This document shows positions 45,010-57,494 of a stretch of DNA of 64,000 nucleotides, in pieces; position 1 is the stretch's first letter; the number at the start of each line of letters is the position of its first letter. Made by a program: the position numbers and the translations under genes. The notes beneath the pieces are model-generated. The model was not told the origin of the DNA. It did not search any database and saw nothing but the letters and a program-made list of their open reading frames with translations. The DNA is from Thozetella sp. PMI_491. Its lineage: Eukaryota; Ascomycota; Sordariomycetes; Chaetosphaeriales; Chaetosphaeriaceae. The stretch is from positions 434,001-498,000 of the forward strand of contig MU270023.1 of assembly GCA_021432635.1 (NCBI GenBank). Direction: 5' to 3'.

Positions 45010-45773
45010 TTAGGTGGCGAGGACCAGGCGGCCCGTACCGTACTCGACGTTGTACTATCACATAGGGTCAGCAACTGCTCGAAGAGGCTTTTGATTCTGA
45101 ATACATACAACGGGGGCAGTGGTGAGGATGGCTGGAACACCGAGCTGGTGGGGGCAGGTGGGCTGGTTGCTAACAGCAAGGTTGAGAGGGCTGCAAATCT
45201 CGTCGTACCCGTACGTGCAGGTCGGGTTGAGGATGTTGTATAGCTGGTAGTTCTGGGCGACCCAGCTGCTGGGCTGGTTCAGGCAGCTAGCCAGGTAGTT
45301 GATGCTGTTGGCGCCCGAGAGCGGCAGCCCGCCGTTGGCCGAGTGGATCAGGCCCGCGCAGTTCGAGGCGGGAACGGTCTGGTAGTCCATGGTGACGCCA
45401 CCGCCGTAGACGGGGGCCACAGTAGCAGACTGCCCGGTGTACAGGTAGTTCCAGGCGTCATAGCTGATCTATGAGGTACCTTGGTTAGCCGGGAGTTTCT
45501 CATGGCCATGCTTTAGGATTCTGAAGAGCTTACATCGTAGGCACCACCTGACTGGTCGATGCGGAGCAGGTTGAGCGTGCGTCCTCCGTAGCTGACCTGG
45601 ACGCAGATGTTGTTGCAGTCAACGGCCATGGGCCAGTAGGCAACCCGGTTGGTATCGATCTTGCAACCAAGAACACCGACCGAGGAAGAGTACATGTCGT
45701 GGGGCGTCACGCTGACGCTGACGGCGGCGGCGACTGAGGCGCCGGCCAGGAGGGTAGAAAGCTGGGGAAGCAT
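45010..45773 (-). CDS. Small secreted protein, double-psi beta-barrel-like
   Basis: Exons 45773-45534, 45468-45109 and 45054-45010 (introns 65 and 54 nt) give 214 residues; the last exon is 15 codons. A signal peptide is clear (MLPQLSTLLAGASVAAAVSV). The core SSSVGVLGCKIDTNRVAYWP, DCNNICVQVSYGGRTLNLL and DQSGGAYDISYDAWNYL (rebuilt across the intron) has the spacing of Cys, Trp-Pro and GGxYDxS seen in barwin/expansin-like double-psi barrels. Six further Cys occur in the second half, including CTYGYDEIC. It ends NVEYGTGRLVLAT. Fungal homologues are known to me only as uncharacterised secreted proteins; fold assignment is inference. A wall or host-interface role is plausible. Confidence 0.85.
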
Positions 45774-47821
45774 GTTGTAAGTTCTGCGTGAGAGACCTAA
45801 AAGAGTGCGAGGTGCTCTTCGACGAGAAAGAAGTGAATTCTGGTAGAGAGTGTGTTGTCTGTAGCGCGTTGGCTGTAAGGAGTGTGCTGGTTGTAAGGAG
45901 TGTGTTGGTTGTAAGGAGTGTGTTGCCGGAGGCGTGGTTTGGTCAAGGAGAGACTGGCGAGACTTGCTGGCTGCTGATCTCGTCTGCTCGGAAGCGCGTA
46001 CGATGGCGTCTCCTTTATACTGGACTCTCGTCACAGCACCCATCGCCATCGGAGCGGCGGGATCTTGCCATGCTACCCCACGTGCTACATGGGGGTGCCC
46101 ATGTAGCGTCCGTTAGAAGCCAGCAGTGACTACAGTCGGGGCGCCTTACCGAGCGGCGCCAGAGCGCTTCGAACTGGTGCCCGTCCTACTGGTACCGTAC
46201 ATACGCCTGTCGACTGGGCGGGCGGATGCTGGCAAAGCTACCCTTCTCATGCGAGAACGGCATAGCATGCGAATAATGGCCGACTAGTGCCTAGGAAATG
46301 GGGGCATTCTGGCCCCAGGAAGGTCGAGAAGGGCCGAGATGCTCAGTTATTTGGCCGCGCCACGCCCGGCGCCGCGAAGGATTGGGCACCCAGCGAGGTG
46401 AATGTGCTAGGCGTCAGGTGGTAGCATCCGCCCGCAGGGCGAAGAGTTTAATGAGACGGCACCTGCTCCAGGCGACCCTGCCCATACCTCTTTCTGCGCT
46501 GGGCCATCGCTGGGCGGGCAAGTTAGCCCTAAACGAGGAGGGGTGTCCAGTGGACCGGATCCTGCCGCGCATCCTTTTGCAGGTGCGCGTGGAGCTGCAT
46601 GTCACCACAGTCTCATTTAATGTAAGTACCTACCTTAGCCCCCTGCCCGTCTACAGAGGTCTACGTAATAATGCACCCAGTCAGATCTGGCTCTTGGGCG
46701 CGTGCTTACCTTATTTCGCTGGAATCCTTTGCAGCCAAAAAGCGACCCAACGATGGCGCGGTTGCACGTGTTTTGACGCCCATCCATCGACGAGACCTTT
46801 GCCACAAACGTAACAACGCCATCCAAACTCGAACCAGTCGCAAAGTACGACAGGACCAACAGGGCTATATAGAGTCAGATGGAGGACGGTTGAGTCGAAG
46901 GACAAGAGGAGCAGTCTATCCAAGACTCGGGCGCCCTGTCCAATCCGACGCAACGCTCCAGTCGCTTACATGATTTCGACGAACCAGAACGCGAGTTTGG
47001 CTTTACTACCGTCGCCCTCTTATATAGTCTGCCTGGTCTCTAGTAGGCATCGAATCCCAGGTAGCTCCTGACGCACCCCGCGCCTAGCCGGTGCGGTTGC
47101 ATCTGCCTCGAATCGTGTGGCAATAGATCCCTTGCTACGTAGTACCCTCCCTGACACGGATCTCTCCACGCTGGAATTGACCGGGGTCAGCTGGCTTGTA
47201 GGTATTGATGCGGCTTTTAGTGAAACCGATAGAACAGCTGTGGATGCTATGGGAGCTGGTCGAAACCAAAACCATTCGACATCCAGTCTCATGACCCCTT
47301 AGCCCTTACACGTATAGCGTAGTTTGTCCTAGGCCAGTTCCATAGGATAATTCCTCAGTCAGTATACGGCGCCCGCCCAAGCAGATCTCTACATAAAAAG
47401 CTCAGGGCCAGATGGAAGCTCTAGCCCCCCGGGCTGATAGGCTTCCCATTCTGGGTTGGTGGCAGAAGCAGTCACGAATCAGTGGGGGCCGATGTCGCCC
47501 TTTCGAAGCGGGGGGCGCCGTTAGTGCATTTGCTGTGGCATGGGGGGCGATAACGTGCCCGAACTACAGCTCAACGCTATCTAGCCTAGCTTTCCAATGC
47601 AGTGTTGCGCAGGGCGAGACATGCCACAGTCTCTGCTGGAGCTCTGAGCACGTCGGAGGCTCTCCGTGGTGGGCCCACGGTGCTTAACTTATTTCCGATG
47701 GCTGGTAAGCTCCATATGGTGTCTTCGGCTGCCGCATCCGCAAACAAAGGCCGCCCCAGCTTTTGCCTCTGACCACTCTTCCGCTTGCTCGCGGATCCTC
47801 CTCAGGCTTCAATACAGCGCC
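45774..47821. other. Intergenic, 2 kb, between divergent genes
   Basis: Upstream of the small secreted protein and of the M20 gene. Contains an 18-bp triplicate at 45871-45924. Longer frames here (for example near 46300-46810) have no motif or codon pattern I trust. Confidence 0.5.
45871..45924. repeat. Three tandem 18-bp repeats in the 5' leader
   Basis: Units at 45871, 45889 and 45907 read ggytgtaaggagtgtgyt; the last two are identical. They lie about 100 bp upstream of the secreted protein start, probably in its promoter or 5' UTR. Confidence 0.85.
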
Positions 47822-49468
47822 ATGGATGTAGGCACCGTACCAGTCGTCGGAGATGACTTCGTCATGGTGGAGGCGGACGACGTCTCGGGAGCATCCCGTC
47901 CTCCGCTCCTAAACGATGTCAGCGCCGCCGTGGAAGCTATCGCCGACGATCTATGGCCCGTCAACTGCAAGATTCACGACAACCCCGAGCTGGGTTACGA
48001 GGAGAAGATTGCGCACGCTGCTCTGACGGCCTTCATGAGCACCCAGGAGGGATGGAAAGTCACGCCTTCAGCTTATGGTCTTGACACTGCTTGGGTTGCG
48101 GTCTACGATTCTGGCAAGCCAGGGCCAATAGTGTCGTTTAATGTCGAGATGGGTACGTGCGCCCCGTCAATAATTGTGGCTTCTCACGTATGGGAAGCGG
48201 CGCGACGCCGACCCACCAAGGCCGCCAATGCAACCATCGCGCTCCTTTGAGCGCGCTTTTGGCGGCCGCTGCCCATCCTGCTGCTTTCAACGCTATCCCG
48301 TGCGACGTCACAGCCTGGACGAGCAACGCTGACCGCCGTTACATAGATGCTCTGCCTGGGATTGGCCATGCGTGCGGCCACAACCTCATCGCTAGCGCAT
48401 CGGTTGCTGGCGGACTTGCGACCGCGAGAGTCATGAGACAATATGGGATCGGGGGCAAAGTGGTTGTGTTTGGCACTCCCGCCGAGGAAGGTATCATCAT
48501 CCCTTCTCATTGTCCTCCTCCACACATCTGCCACGGAAGCGGGGGGCTTGCCACCCGCGCTCTGCCTGTGCCCGCTACAAGTGGCCTTGCACCGGTCGTT
48601 GTCCGATGGGGCAGCGTCTAGCAGAATGTGCTGACCATGAGACACAGGCGGGGGCGGCAAGATCAAGCTGCTTGAGGCGGGGGCGTACAAGGACTATGGG
48701 GTTGATATCAACCTGATCTCGCACCCGGGCACGGAGCGAGACTGTGCTCTGGGGCGCACGACGGCGTACGAGCGCTTCAAGGTCGAGTATTTCGGGAGGG
48801 AGGCGCACGCTGCCGCCAGCCCGTGGCTTGGCATCAACGCGCTAGATGGACTCATCACCGCGTACAACGCGCTATCAGTCCTGCGGCAGCAAACCATGCC
48901 GAGCGACATCATCCAGGGGCACATCACTGACGGCGGTGTGGCGCCCAACATCATCCACGCCTACGTGGCGGGCGTCTTCGTCGTGCGGGCAGCGACGCAT
49001 AGTCGGCTGGAGGTGCTGAAGGAGAAGGTAAGGGCCTGCTTCGAGGCCGGGGCGAAGGCATCCGGGGCCGGATTCAAGATGACGTCGGTCAACGCGTACA
49101 AGGACCACGTCCCGAACTGGGTGCTCGGCGCCAGATACACCCGCTACTTCAACGCGCTGAGCCCCCCCACATCTGTTCCTGAGGACCAGGAGATCGACTA
49201 CATCCAGGGCATCAGTCTGGCCAGCACCGATCAGGGGGACATCAGCTACGCCATGCCCAGCCTGAGCCCGGGATTCTCCATCGTTCCGGGGCCCCAGGGC
49301 AACGGCCCGCACAACCCGGAATTCGCCGAAGCGGCCGGAACGCGGGATGCCTTCAACCGGGCCCTCCGCGTGGGCAAAGGGCTGGCAGGTACGGCCCTCG
49401 ATGTCCTTACGGAGAAGGGGCTCCTGGAGGCGGTTAAGAAGGAGTGGCGGCAGATTGGCAAGGCTTAG
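47822..49468 (+). CDS. M20 family amidohydrolase/peptidase (ACY1L2-like)
   Basis: Two-zinc amide hydrolase, by family likely acting on N-acyl amino acids or dipeptides in the cytosol. Exons 47822-48152, 48347-48490 and 48648-49468 give 431 residues. The metal centre is rebuilt by splicing: FNVEMDALPGIGHACGHN with the bridging Asp111 and His118/His122, then GTPAEEGGGGKI supplying the catalytic and metal Glu. FKVEYFGREAHAAASPWLG holds the dimerisation-domain His, and GDISYAMPSLSPGF is typical of the C-terminal part. Both introns are long for this genome (194 and 157 nt), yet phases match exactly and family motifs are continuous across them. No partner gene is evident. Confidence 0.92.
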
Positions 49469-49936
49469 GCCGGGGAAGAGCTAAGGGCTGTAAAGGAGAA
49501 ACTCCAAACAACTCGCCTCAGACAGAGGCTTTCATGCGATGCCGTCCGTTGTCCTTTGTCCGGAATGCCAAAGTATCTAATTAGCATTCTGGAAACGGAT
49601 GTAAATTCAGAACAGCGCCCCGGCCGAAGCGTTCCAGCATCGCAAATCGTTGTGTTTGTTGTGCTCATGAGTGGGTCGATCTCGGCCGGCAAAGCTTCTC
49701 AGAGACAGCAGCAGTCAACCTGCAGGTACAGGAAACTCCGGCTAAGGAAAGTAGCTACCCCACTAATCACTAATTGCGCCCCACCAGGACCACCAACACA
49801 ACATTGGATGGCACCTTAGTATCGGGGTTAGGGTCTGTTCTCAGTGCGACGCGACAGGCACTACAGGGTTTTCTCAGCGGCGGCGGCTGGTGGCTTCCTC
49901 TGAAGGTCGATCGCGACTTCCCTGGGCGGTTCGACA
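49469..49936. other. Intergenic, upstream of ankyrin-CorA gene
   Basis: 468 bp. In-frame sequence upstream of the chosen ankyrin start has no family match. No other feature seen. Confidence 0.5.
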
Positions 49937-52900
49937 ATGAGCGTCGCCAGCAGTACACCGGACCAGCGACACCTCCGCTTGCTCGGTGCGGCAACTCAGG
50001 CGAACGAGGCGCGCATCCGCGACATCCTTGCCGAAGAGCCCAGCTGGAGCTCCCAGGCGGACCGCGACGCGCTGCGGCACTCGCTCCAGCGCATCGCCGG
50101 CCGCGCGAGCATCGAACTCGTCCGCCTCCTGCTCGAACTCGGCGCCGACCCCAATGCGATCCGCGACAACGAGGTCCCCGCCCTGACCAAGGCCGCCGAG
50201 GCGGGCCACACCGAGGTGGTGCGAGAGCTGCTGTTCCATGGCGCCGACCCGAACTGGCGCTCACGCAACGGCCACACCCCGCTCTTTTCTTCGTGCAATC
50301 GCGCCCATGCCCAGATCGTCTCCGCCCTGCTAGCCGCAGGGGCCGATGCCAATGCGAAGGACAAGGACCGGAGGACGCCCCTGGTGTGCATCGCCTCCGC
50401 CAAGCCGGATGCTTCGAGATGGTGTCCGGACATCATCTTGATGCTCGCCGAGCACGGCGCCGACCTCGAAGCCGTCGACCAGACAGGCCGCACGCCCCTG
50501 CTCTGGGCTGCCATGAACGGCAATGCCCCGCTCGTGGATATTCTCCTGAGCGGAGAGCTAGGCCGGAAAGCCAATGTCGAGGCAGCGAACAACCGCGGCC
50601 GCACAGGACTGCACTTGTCGGCTGAGAACAACCATGCGGCGACGGTCAAGGTCCTCCTAGACCATGGCGCAAGGCCTGGGGCGCTGAGCGACGGTGACTG
50701 GACCCCGCTGCACAACGCAGCGCAGAAGGGGAATTCGGCCGTAGTCTCGCTACTTCTCGGGGCTGGTGCCGATGTCAATGCCAAGCTTTCGAACGGGATG
50801 ACGCCTCTGCATTGGGCCGCCTTCAACGGCCACGCAGAAGCCGTCAAGCTGCTCCTGGCGGACCCTAAAGCAGACCTTGCTGCGCGCGACAGCTTCGACC
50901 GGACGCCGATGCTGTGCGCAGCCGAGACATATCACAGGGAGATCGCCCAGCTCCTCTCCCCGGCCCGTGCCGCCAGCCGCCTAGACGGTATCACCCGGGA
51001 GGCATGCGAGAGCTTCGAGGCCACCATTGTCGACTTCGGCGTCTTCCGAGAGGGAAAGAAGCAGCTCGTCTTCAAGCACTCGGTCTACGAGCTCTTGTAC
51101 GGGTGGGACGACGAGCTGGACAAGCCTAAGATCCCCACGCTGAGGCGCAACATCAAGCACCAGCCACACTTCCGCTGGATCCATCTCCCCGCGAACAACG
51201 TAAATATTACCACTTCGTAACCCGCGTAGTCGACCATTGGCTGACATGACTTTTCAGATCGCCTGGGTCGAGGTAAGATAGAGCCGGCGTTGGCCTGCTG
51301 AGTGTAGCTCTCATACTAAAACTGCCCGCTAGACTCTTCTCGCCAAAGCCTTCATCGAAGGCAGCGCCCGTGATATCGACGGCTTCAAGGCCCTTGAGAA
51401 ATGCTTTGACCAGGAACATAGAGGTCCCATGACCCATGCCCACTTTATGAGAACCTTTTGCCAGCGCATCTCGGCGCCCCAAGCGCCGGTATCCGAAGAT
51501 GACGACCAGGAGCCCGCTACGGGGGCACCCGACGCCTCCAACGGCAAGGCAATGGCAGCAGAAGCCGCGTCGGCGTCTGCCCCAACTCCGCCTGCGATTA
51601 ATGTCGAGAGCGAACGGCCGCGGGCCGAGGGCAAGAGAAGGGGAAAGGGCGAGCAGATTGCTGACCGGCATCCCACCCGCCCTCGCCGAAAAGGCCCCCC
51701 GGGCAACGCTCCTGCGCCAAAAGAGAACAAAGTCGTTCCAGTGCAACGTGAGGAGTCCAAGCCGGGCACTCTGTCTAATAAGATGGTCGTCTTCGTAAGT
51801 ATTTCTCCATGACCTCAGAACGCAGCCGCTCACTCTCGGCAGATGCCCTATCTACATTATGAGTCGGACGAGCGCCGGAGGAAGATGAGCAAAGCTATTC
51901 GAGAAGCAAAGGAGAGGATCGCGCTCGAACCGAAATCCTCCGGCGATGTGCTTCTCCTCCGTGCCTACCTGCGGAACCACCAACTCCAGCCCCGGCGAAC
52001 GCTAGACCAGTTCTTCTACCACGGCATCGACACGTCAGAGCGAGACACGGATCAAGTAGTCTACCGGTACTCTAAAACCCACCATCGAGTGACGAAAGTG
52101 TTCATGGTAGATCAGCTCTGGCTCTGGGTCATCGGAAAAGGTGAGCCTACGTCCGGAGGTCGGCCTACTACAGACGTGCTAAAGATGTGCTACAATAGAT
52201 CTCATCGTTACATCCTTCCCTCAGCGCTGGGAACACCAGAAACAGGATCCTCTCAATATGCTAGACGGTATCATTGAAGAAACCAACGCTAAAACTCGAC
52301 CGCCAATACAGTCGATCCTGGACCTCGCCATGCTAATCACGAGTCGGTGCTCTGGTCTATTTGATCGGCACCGACTCGGGGACGAGGAATATCAGTTCTT
52401 AGACATATTTGAGAGCTCCATCGGCATGGTCAACAACCAGGAGAGCCAGCTGTTCCGACTCTTCAACCGTGCTTCCGACCTAACCGCTCAATGGCTCCGC
52501 CACAGCCGCGGTGACTCGCGCAAATCGCCTGGCGGCGCGCACGACCCTGTCTTCCCCGATGCGCTCCTTGACATCGGTACCGAGACGTCCCTGCTCGCCG
52601 AGATCAAGGACATTCGAGACGAACTAAATATCATCGCCGTCGTCCTTGAGTCTCAAATGTCCATCCTCTTGAGCTTCGAGAACAATATTACGGACGAACT
52701 CCGCCTCGAAGGTAGCCGAAGAAGCACCGATGCCACCATTACTGAGATCCGGAAGCGGTCCCGAGAGCAGAAGCGGGTCCTCGAGATACACCAGAAGGAC
52801 ATCGACAGGATGGACAGGCAGGCCGAGAGTATCTACATGAGCCTAACGCACCTCCTCGATCTGAAGCAGAAGCACTCCAACGCACTCGAGGCCCGGTTCG

Positions 52901-53499
52901 CACGCGACCATTCCGTCATCGCCGCGCGCCAGGGACAGACCATTATGGTTTTTACCATCGTCACCATCGTGTTCCTGCCCATGTCATTCATTGCCGGCTT
53001 CTTCGCCATCAACTTTGAAGACTGGAATGGGTTCCTGACAGTTGATTACGTATCAAAGTACGTTTTTGGCATAGGCCTTGGTATTTCTATCCCCCTAATT
53101 GTCATGGCCTTCACGATTCGCGACCTCTTCGACGCGATAGCGAGCGGGTTTGAATACCTCAGGAACTGGCTGCTCCGGCCTGTCCCCGGCAGGGGCAAGC
53201 CGCTTCCCGACACTACTACTGGCGACCTTACCGAGAAGCGACCGTCAAGCCGCCATATCCCCATAGAAGAGCTGTCACGGGGTCGCGCGTCGGACGCGGC
53301 TGGGATGTCGCCCCGCAGCCTCGGCTACAAGGATATCCGACCCGGCGTTCCGCCCCTGCGACTGTCGCAAGATCGGCCGTTCAGCGTCAGTGCTCCCCAC
53401 GGCGTCTCCTGGGCTCGCACGAGCATTGATCGTCGGCGGGGCAAACCCAGCGACGACCTGGAGAGAGGACGCGCTGGCAGTTTTTCGCGGGGCTATTAG
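49937..53499 (+). CDS. Ankyrin-repeat protein fused to a CorA-like membrane domain
   Basis: Exons 49937-51199, 51258-51272 (15-nt microexon), 51333-51794, 51843-52140 and 52199-53499 give 1112 residues. About eight ankyrin repeats fill residues 15-350, for example TPLHNAAQKGNSAVVSLLLG and TPLHWAAFNGHAEAVKLLL. A middle domain (SFEATIVDFGVF, KPKIPTLRRN) and a low-complexity linker follow. The C-terminal third has a CorA-type helical stalk: RTLDQFFYHG, FPQRWEHQKQDPLNMLDGI, ESQLFRLFNRASDLTAQWL, then two membrane helices at about 930-950 (VFTIVTIVFLPMSFIAGFF) and 968-989. The Mg2+ selectivity motif GMN is AIN here. A cytosolic basic Ser-rich tail of about 120 residues ends the chain. It may be a ligand-gated membrane effector rather than a magnesium channel; this is inference. 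Confidence 0.9.
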
Positions 53500-54896
53500 A
53501 CGGCTCGTACCACCCCATCTATTTGACAGCTTATACGACGCTATTCCGCGCCTCGCCGCAGCTCGACAGCTACCTAGACTTTTATAGCCTAGGTTACTCA
53601 ACCATACATATCGATATACAAGCCGTGAGGCGAAACCTTGGATGACTAGCTATATCCGGAGGGAATAGAGATTCCAGGCGGCTAGCCCCTGAAAAAGGCA
53701 TTGACGCGCTTGGGCGGACTGCTTAACAACATTCCCCCCTGCAAAGCCCCCACCATCGCGTACTGAGCAATACCGGCCAGAGTGCTGGTAGTAATGAGGG
53801 AAAATACAGCGTGATCCGATCGGTGATCTAGCGCAGAGACGGGACGAGCTGTTCTCGGCCAGCACGCGTTCAAGTGAGCTAAGAAAGACTCGACATGGAA
53901 TGCAACTACACAAAAAAATTTCGCGTAGCGGCTCTATGCAATTGCTGCAACTACCAGGGACAACAGACTAGTGGACCTCTTTTGCCTCGCAGTAGACTAT
54001 ATCTAGCGTAACGCAGCCCATGATCAGGGTTAACAATGAGAAGGCAATGCCTTGGGCCATAAGAAAATTGGCCAAGATAGCAGTAATAAAAGTTACGATT
54101 AAACTTCATTCTAGCATGTCCTAGCATTAGGTGAAGCATGCCCGAATAGCGCCGTTGACTACTATGGACAAATCGCTCGCGTTTACCATAGAAGGGGACT
54201 AGAATGCCCTGCGCAGGGCACAAGTAATGTTCTGCCAATATCGCTCGCCTGGTCGCCGTGCCTTTGCTTCCCGTCGTCCTTTGCCCTACCAGATATTTCG
54301 TGCGCGGCCCGGGCAGCTCTCGTCGCAACCCCACGACCTAGACCGCAACTATGAGGTCGACGATGCGTGCCGTCTTCAACTACCGCGACTCCAGGGGACG
54401 GAGCCGACCTCACTCCGCCGTTTCAGTTTTTTTAGCCCGCCGATTATGCGCATCAAACCTCCCCCGTGATCCCGTCGTGCCGTGGTTGACCAGTGAGAAT
54501 CGAGCACAGCTCTGCCCGGCTGAATCCAGGTTTCGATCGTGGACCAGCCCACTTGGCGGCACACGCAGCGCATCCTGAACGCACAACTGTGTCGCGTGGC
54601 CACGGAGCCTTTTCCACGGCGAAATCGGGCCGCGGGTGATGCCTCGACTTGTCGTCTTGCTCCCTTGGCGGTCTAGGAACGACATTGGCGACCGCAAGCC
54701 TCCCGCCGGTGTATCACAAGCCAGGAGATCTTCATGCACGAACCACCACCTTCATTGACCCGGTTACACTAGGAAACATCATGGTCGCTGCGGGTTTAAA
54801 AATGGCCAGCCGGCCCCCATCCGCCCAATCCAAGCCCATTGAGTTTCCTGGATTGTGTACTAGGTCAGTAGCAGTGAGCGCATAACATCGTCTATC
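53500..54896. other. Intergenic, upstream of GH7 gene
   Basis: 1.4 kb; the stretch 53600-54250 is lower in GC than the flanking genes. A minus-strand frame at 53650-53913 has no recognisable motif. The GH7 promoter should occupy the right end. Confidence 0.45.
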
Positions 54897-56405
54897 ATGG
54901 CAACCTGGAAGGCAGCTGTGCTGCCCCTTTTGTTCGCCGCGGTCGGGGCGCAACTCATCGGCAACTCGACCCCAGAGGTCCACCCTAAGCTGCCCACGCA
55001 GTTCTGCACGAAGGCTGCCGGCTGCGTGACGCGCCAGACCACCCTGGTCACGGATGCGCTCTCTCGCAACGTGCACAAAGTGGACGACCTGTCCGTCTCG
55101 TGCGTCAACCCGACGCTGAGCCCCACGCTCTGCCCGGACGCCGCGACATGCGCGCAGAACTGCGCACTAGAGGGTGTCGACTACACGAGCACGGGCGTCC
55201 TGACTCAGGGAACCGCCCTCACCTTGCGCCAGTATGTCTTTGATGGTCAGACGCACAAGTCGGTGAGCCCCCGGCTGTACCTGCTCGCGGAGGACGACAA
55301 GAACTACGAGGGTCTAAAGTTGGTCAACCAAGAGCTTTCCTTCGACGTGGACGTCTCTAAGCTCGCTTGCGGCATGAACGGCGCCCTGTATCTGTCCGAA
55401 ATGGACCTCTCTGGCTCTCGTAGCGCCATGAACCCCGCGGGCGCTCAGTACGGCACTGGTTATTGTGACGCCCAATGTCCCGCTCTTACCTTCATGAACG
55501 GCATGGTTAGTACACCACCCTCAGCTCATGCTCGGTGACAAACGTCTGACAATCCTAGGCCAACAATGACAACAAGGGTGCATGCTGCAACGAGATGGAT
55601 ATCTGGTGCGTCGTCCAGCCCCGAGAGGGTTTAAGGGCTTGCGATGTGTTGTCTAAAGGCTAACCGGCTGATCAGGGAGGCCAACTCTGCGTCCACTGCC
55701 TTTACACCGCATACCTGCAGTGGTATCAGCTCGTTCCCCTGCACAGGAACAGAGTGCAACCGGACGGTTGGAGTCTGTGATAAGAACGGCTGCGGATTGA
55801 ACCAGTTTGCGCTTGGCAACAAGAACTTCTACGGGCCGGGCATGACAGTCGACACCAAGCGGCCGTTCACGGTCGTGACACAGTTTGTGAGCAGCGACAA
55901 CACGGCCAGCGGCACGCTCTCCGAGATCCGGCGGCTGTACATCCAGAACGGCAAGGTGATTGACAACGAGGCCGTCCGGGGGCCCGATGCGGCGGACAAC
56001 GGGGCCATCACCGAGAACTTCTGCGTGGCCCACAACTCATCCGATTTTGTACGCCTCGGCGGCCTGGAGGGCATGGGCAAGGCTCTGTCGCGCGGCATGG
56101 TGCTGATCTTCAGCCTGTGGAATTCCGACGGCGACTTCATGAACTGGCTCGACAGCGGCAACGCGGGTCCTTGCAGCGCGACGGCCGGCGACCCGAAGAC
56201 GATTGTCGCGAACGATCCAGATGTGTCGGTCACCTTCTCCAACATCAAGTGGGGGGACATCGGGACGACGTTTAACACATCAGGACAGAGCGCGACGTCC
56301 GGCCGCCCGCTAAGCCAGCTGACGACCGCGGGCGCTTCAGGGTCTCACTGGAGCAACGGCGTTGCGGCGATTGTATTCCTTGCCTCTCTTGCTTTGGCCC
56401 TTTGA
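54897..56405 (+). CDS. GH7 glycoside hydrolase (cellobiohydrolase/endoglucanase I) with GPI-like tail
   Basis: Secreted cellulase cleaving beta-1,4-glucan with retention. Exons 54897-55505, 55559-55605 and 55676-56405 (introns 53 and 70 nt) give 461 residues. Signal peptide: MATWKAAVLPLLFAAVGAQ. The catalytic segment GACCNEMDIWEANS, assembled from exons two and three, provides nucleophile Glu215, Asp217 and acid/base Glu220, nearly the numbering of Trichoderma Cel7A. Other family motifs: QFCTKAAGCVT, CAQNCALEGVDY, GMNGALYLSEMD, GYCDAQCP, CDKNGCGLN and MVLIFSLWNSDGDFMNWLD. There is no linker or cellulose-binding module; instead the chain ends in a small-residue stretch and hydrophobic tail (GVAAIVFLASLALAL), as for GPI anchoring. 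Exo or endo action cannot be decided. Confidence 0.95.
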
Positions 56406-57494
56406 TTCTGCGCTGGACTCGCCATGAGTTGATGTTTTAGGGTGATAGAACTAGAATGCTGCGCTATACCAGTATGGCAAGCAATTGTTTAGTGGGCGTG
56501 TAATAGACGCAGAATACCCCGAGGAGAAGAAATTGGCAAGACATATGTAATCATGGTAAACCACAAAGGATCGCCGTCACCAAAGCAGCACGTCAGCTGC
56601 CATGCAAACCGTGGCTTCGACTAGACGCCGTATCCGCCCCACCTCCTACTACATACTTTGGCCGCCAAAGGGGCAGAGCGATCATTACGCTTCCAGACCT
56701 TTGCGAAAACGCCGTCCCCTTTTCGGCTTAAGGCTCGCCTGGCGGGTCACTGGTCTTGAGGTGCTAGAGTTGTCGTGCAGGGACCAACTGTAAATTTTCT
56801 GGAGGTCGCTATGCGGTCGTTTGTTCAAGAAGTCTTTTGGACTGTTTCGGCATCTCTGGCACTTCCACCCATTCCCACAAAGATGCGTTGCCTGACGCCG
56901 GAAGGGCGACTCGTGCCTTGCTGGACTGTGGAGAGAGCGGCCATCCGCGGGCGGCGGCTGCTCACCTTCTAGGACTTCCAGGCCACTACAATTGTCTTCC
57001 GCTTAGAAGGGGGCACGTCGCAGTCCAAAATGACTTCAGGCGTGCATGTGACAATTCGATGTCTCCGCCAAACTTGGGCGAAGCTTTTTGGTGGTGGTGG
57101 CGGTGGTGGCTTCTCATATTGTCTCTGAAGAGCTTGTCCCTTGTGGCATCGTCACGATTTCCTCTGTTGGCTCACTTACGTCGTGCAAGTACCGTCAGTG
57201 GGTAGGAAATGCCTAGGGCTGTGCAAGGTGGAAGCTACTCGGAATATGAGCAGGTATAGACTACGTTATAGGCATAGAAAGTGTTAGGATACCGCATGTA
57301 GATCTACATACGACCTCCCCCAGCCTGTCAGCCCCATCAAATAGCCGTTGGCAAACTGGGAGCCTCGTCTTCCCAATGTGGAAGCAAGCCTCACTTTTCG
57401 CTCTTCACACCACCTCTAGTTCCGTCGTCAAGCCAACTTCGTCTACCAGGCGCCTCCGTCTGTTGGCCTGAGAGGCGGACAAAAAGAGGGAAAT
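56406..57494. other. Intergenic, upstream of second NLR-like gene
   Basis: 1.1 kb. No supported gene. Contains a short GGT-rich stretch near 57088-57110 (ttggtggtggtggcggtggtgg). Confidence 0.5.

Noticed and set aside
47040-47075. tRNA-like string (catcgaatcccagg)
   Set aside because: No matching acceptor or anticodon stem could be folded around it.
53650-53913. Possible transposase remnant on the minus strand
   Set aside because: No terminal repeats, no catalytic motif and no recognisable similarity.
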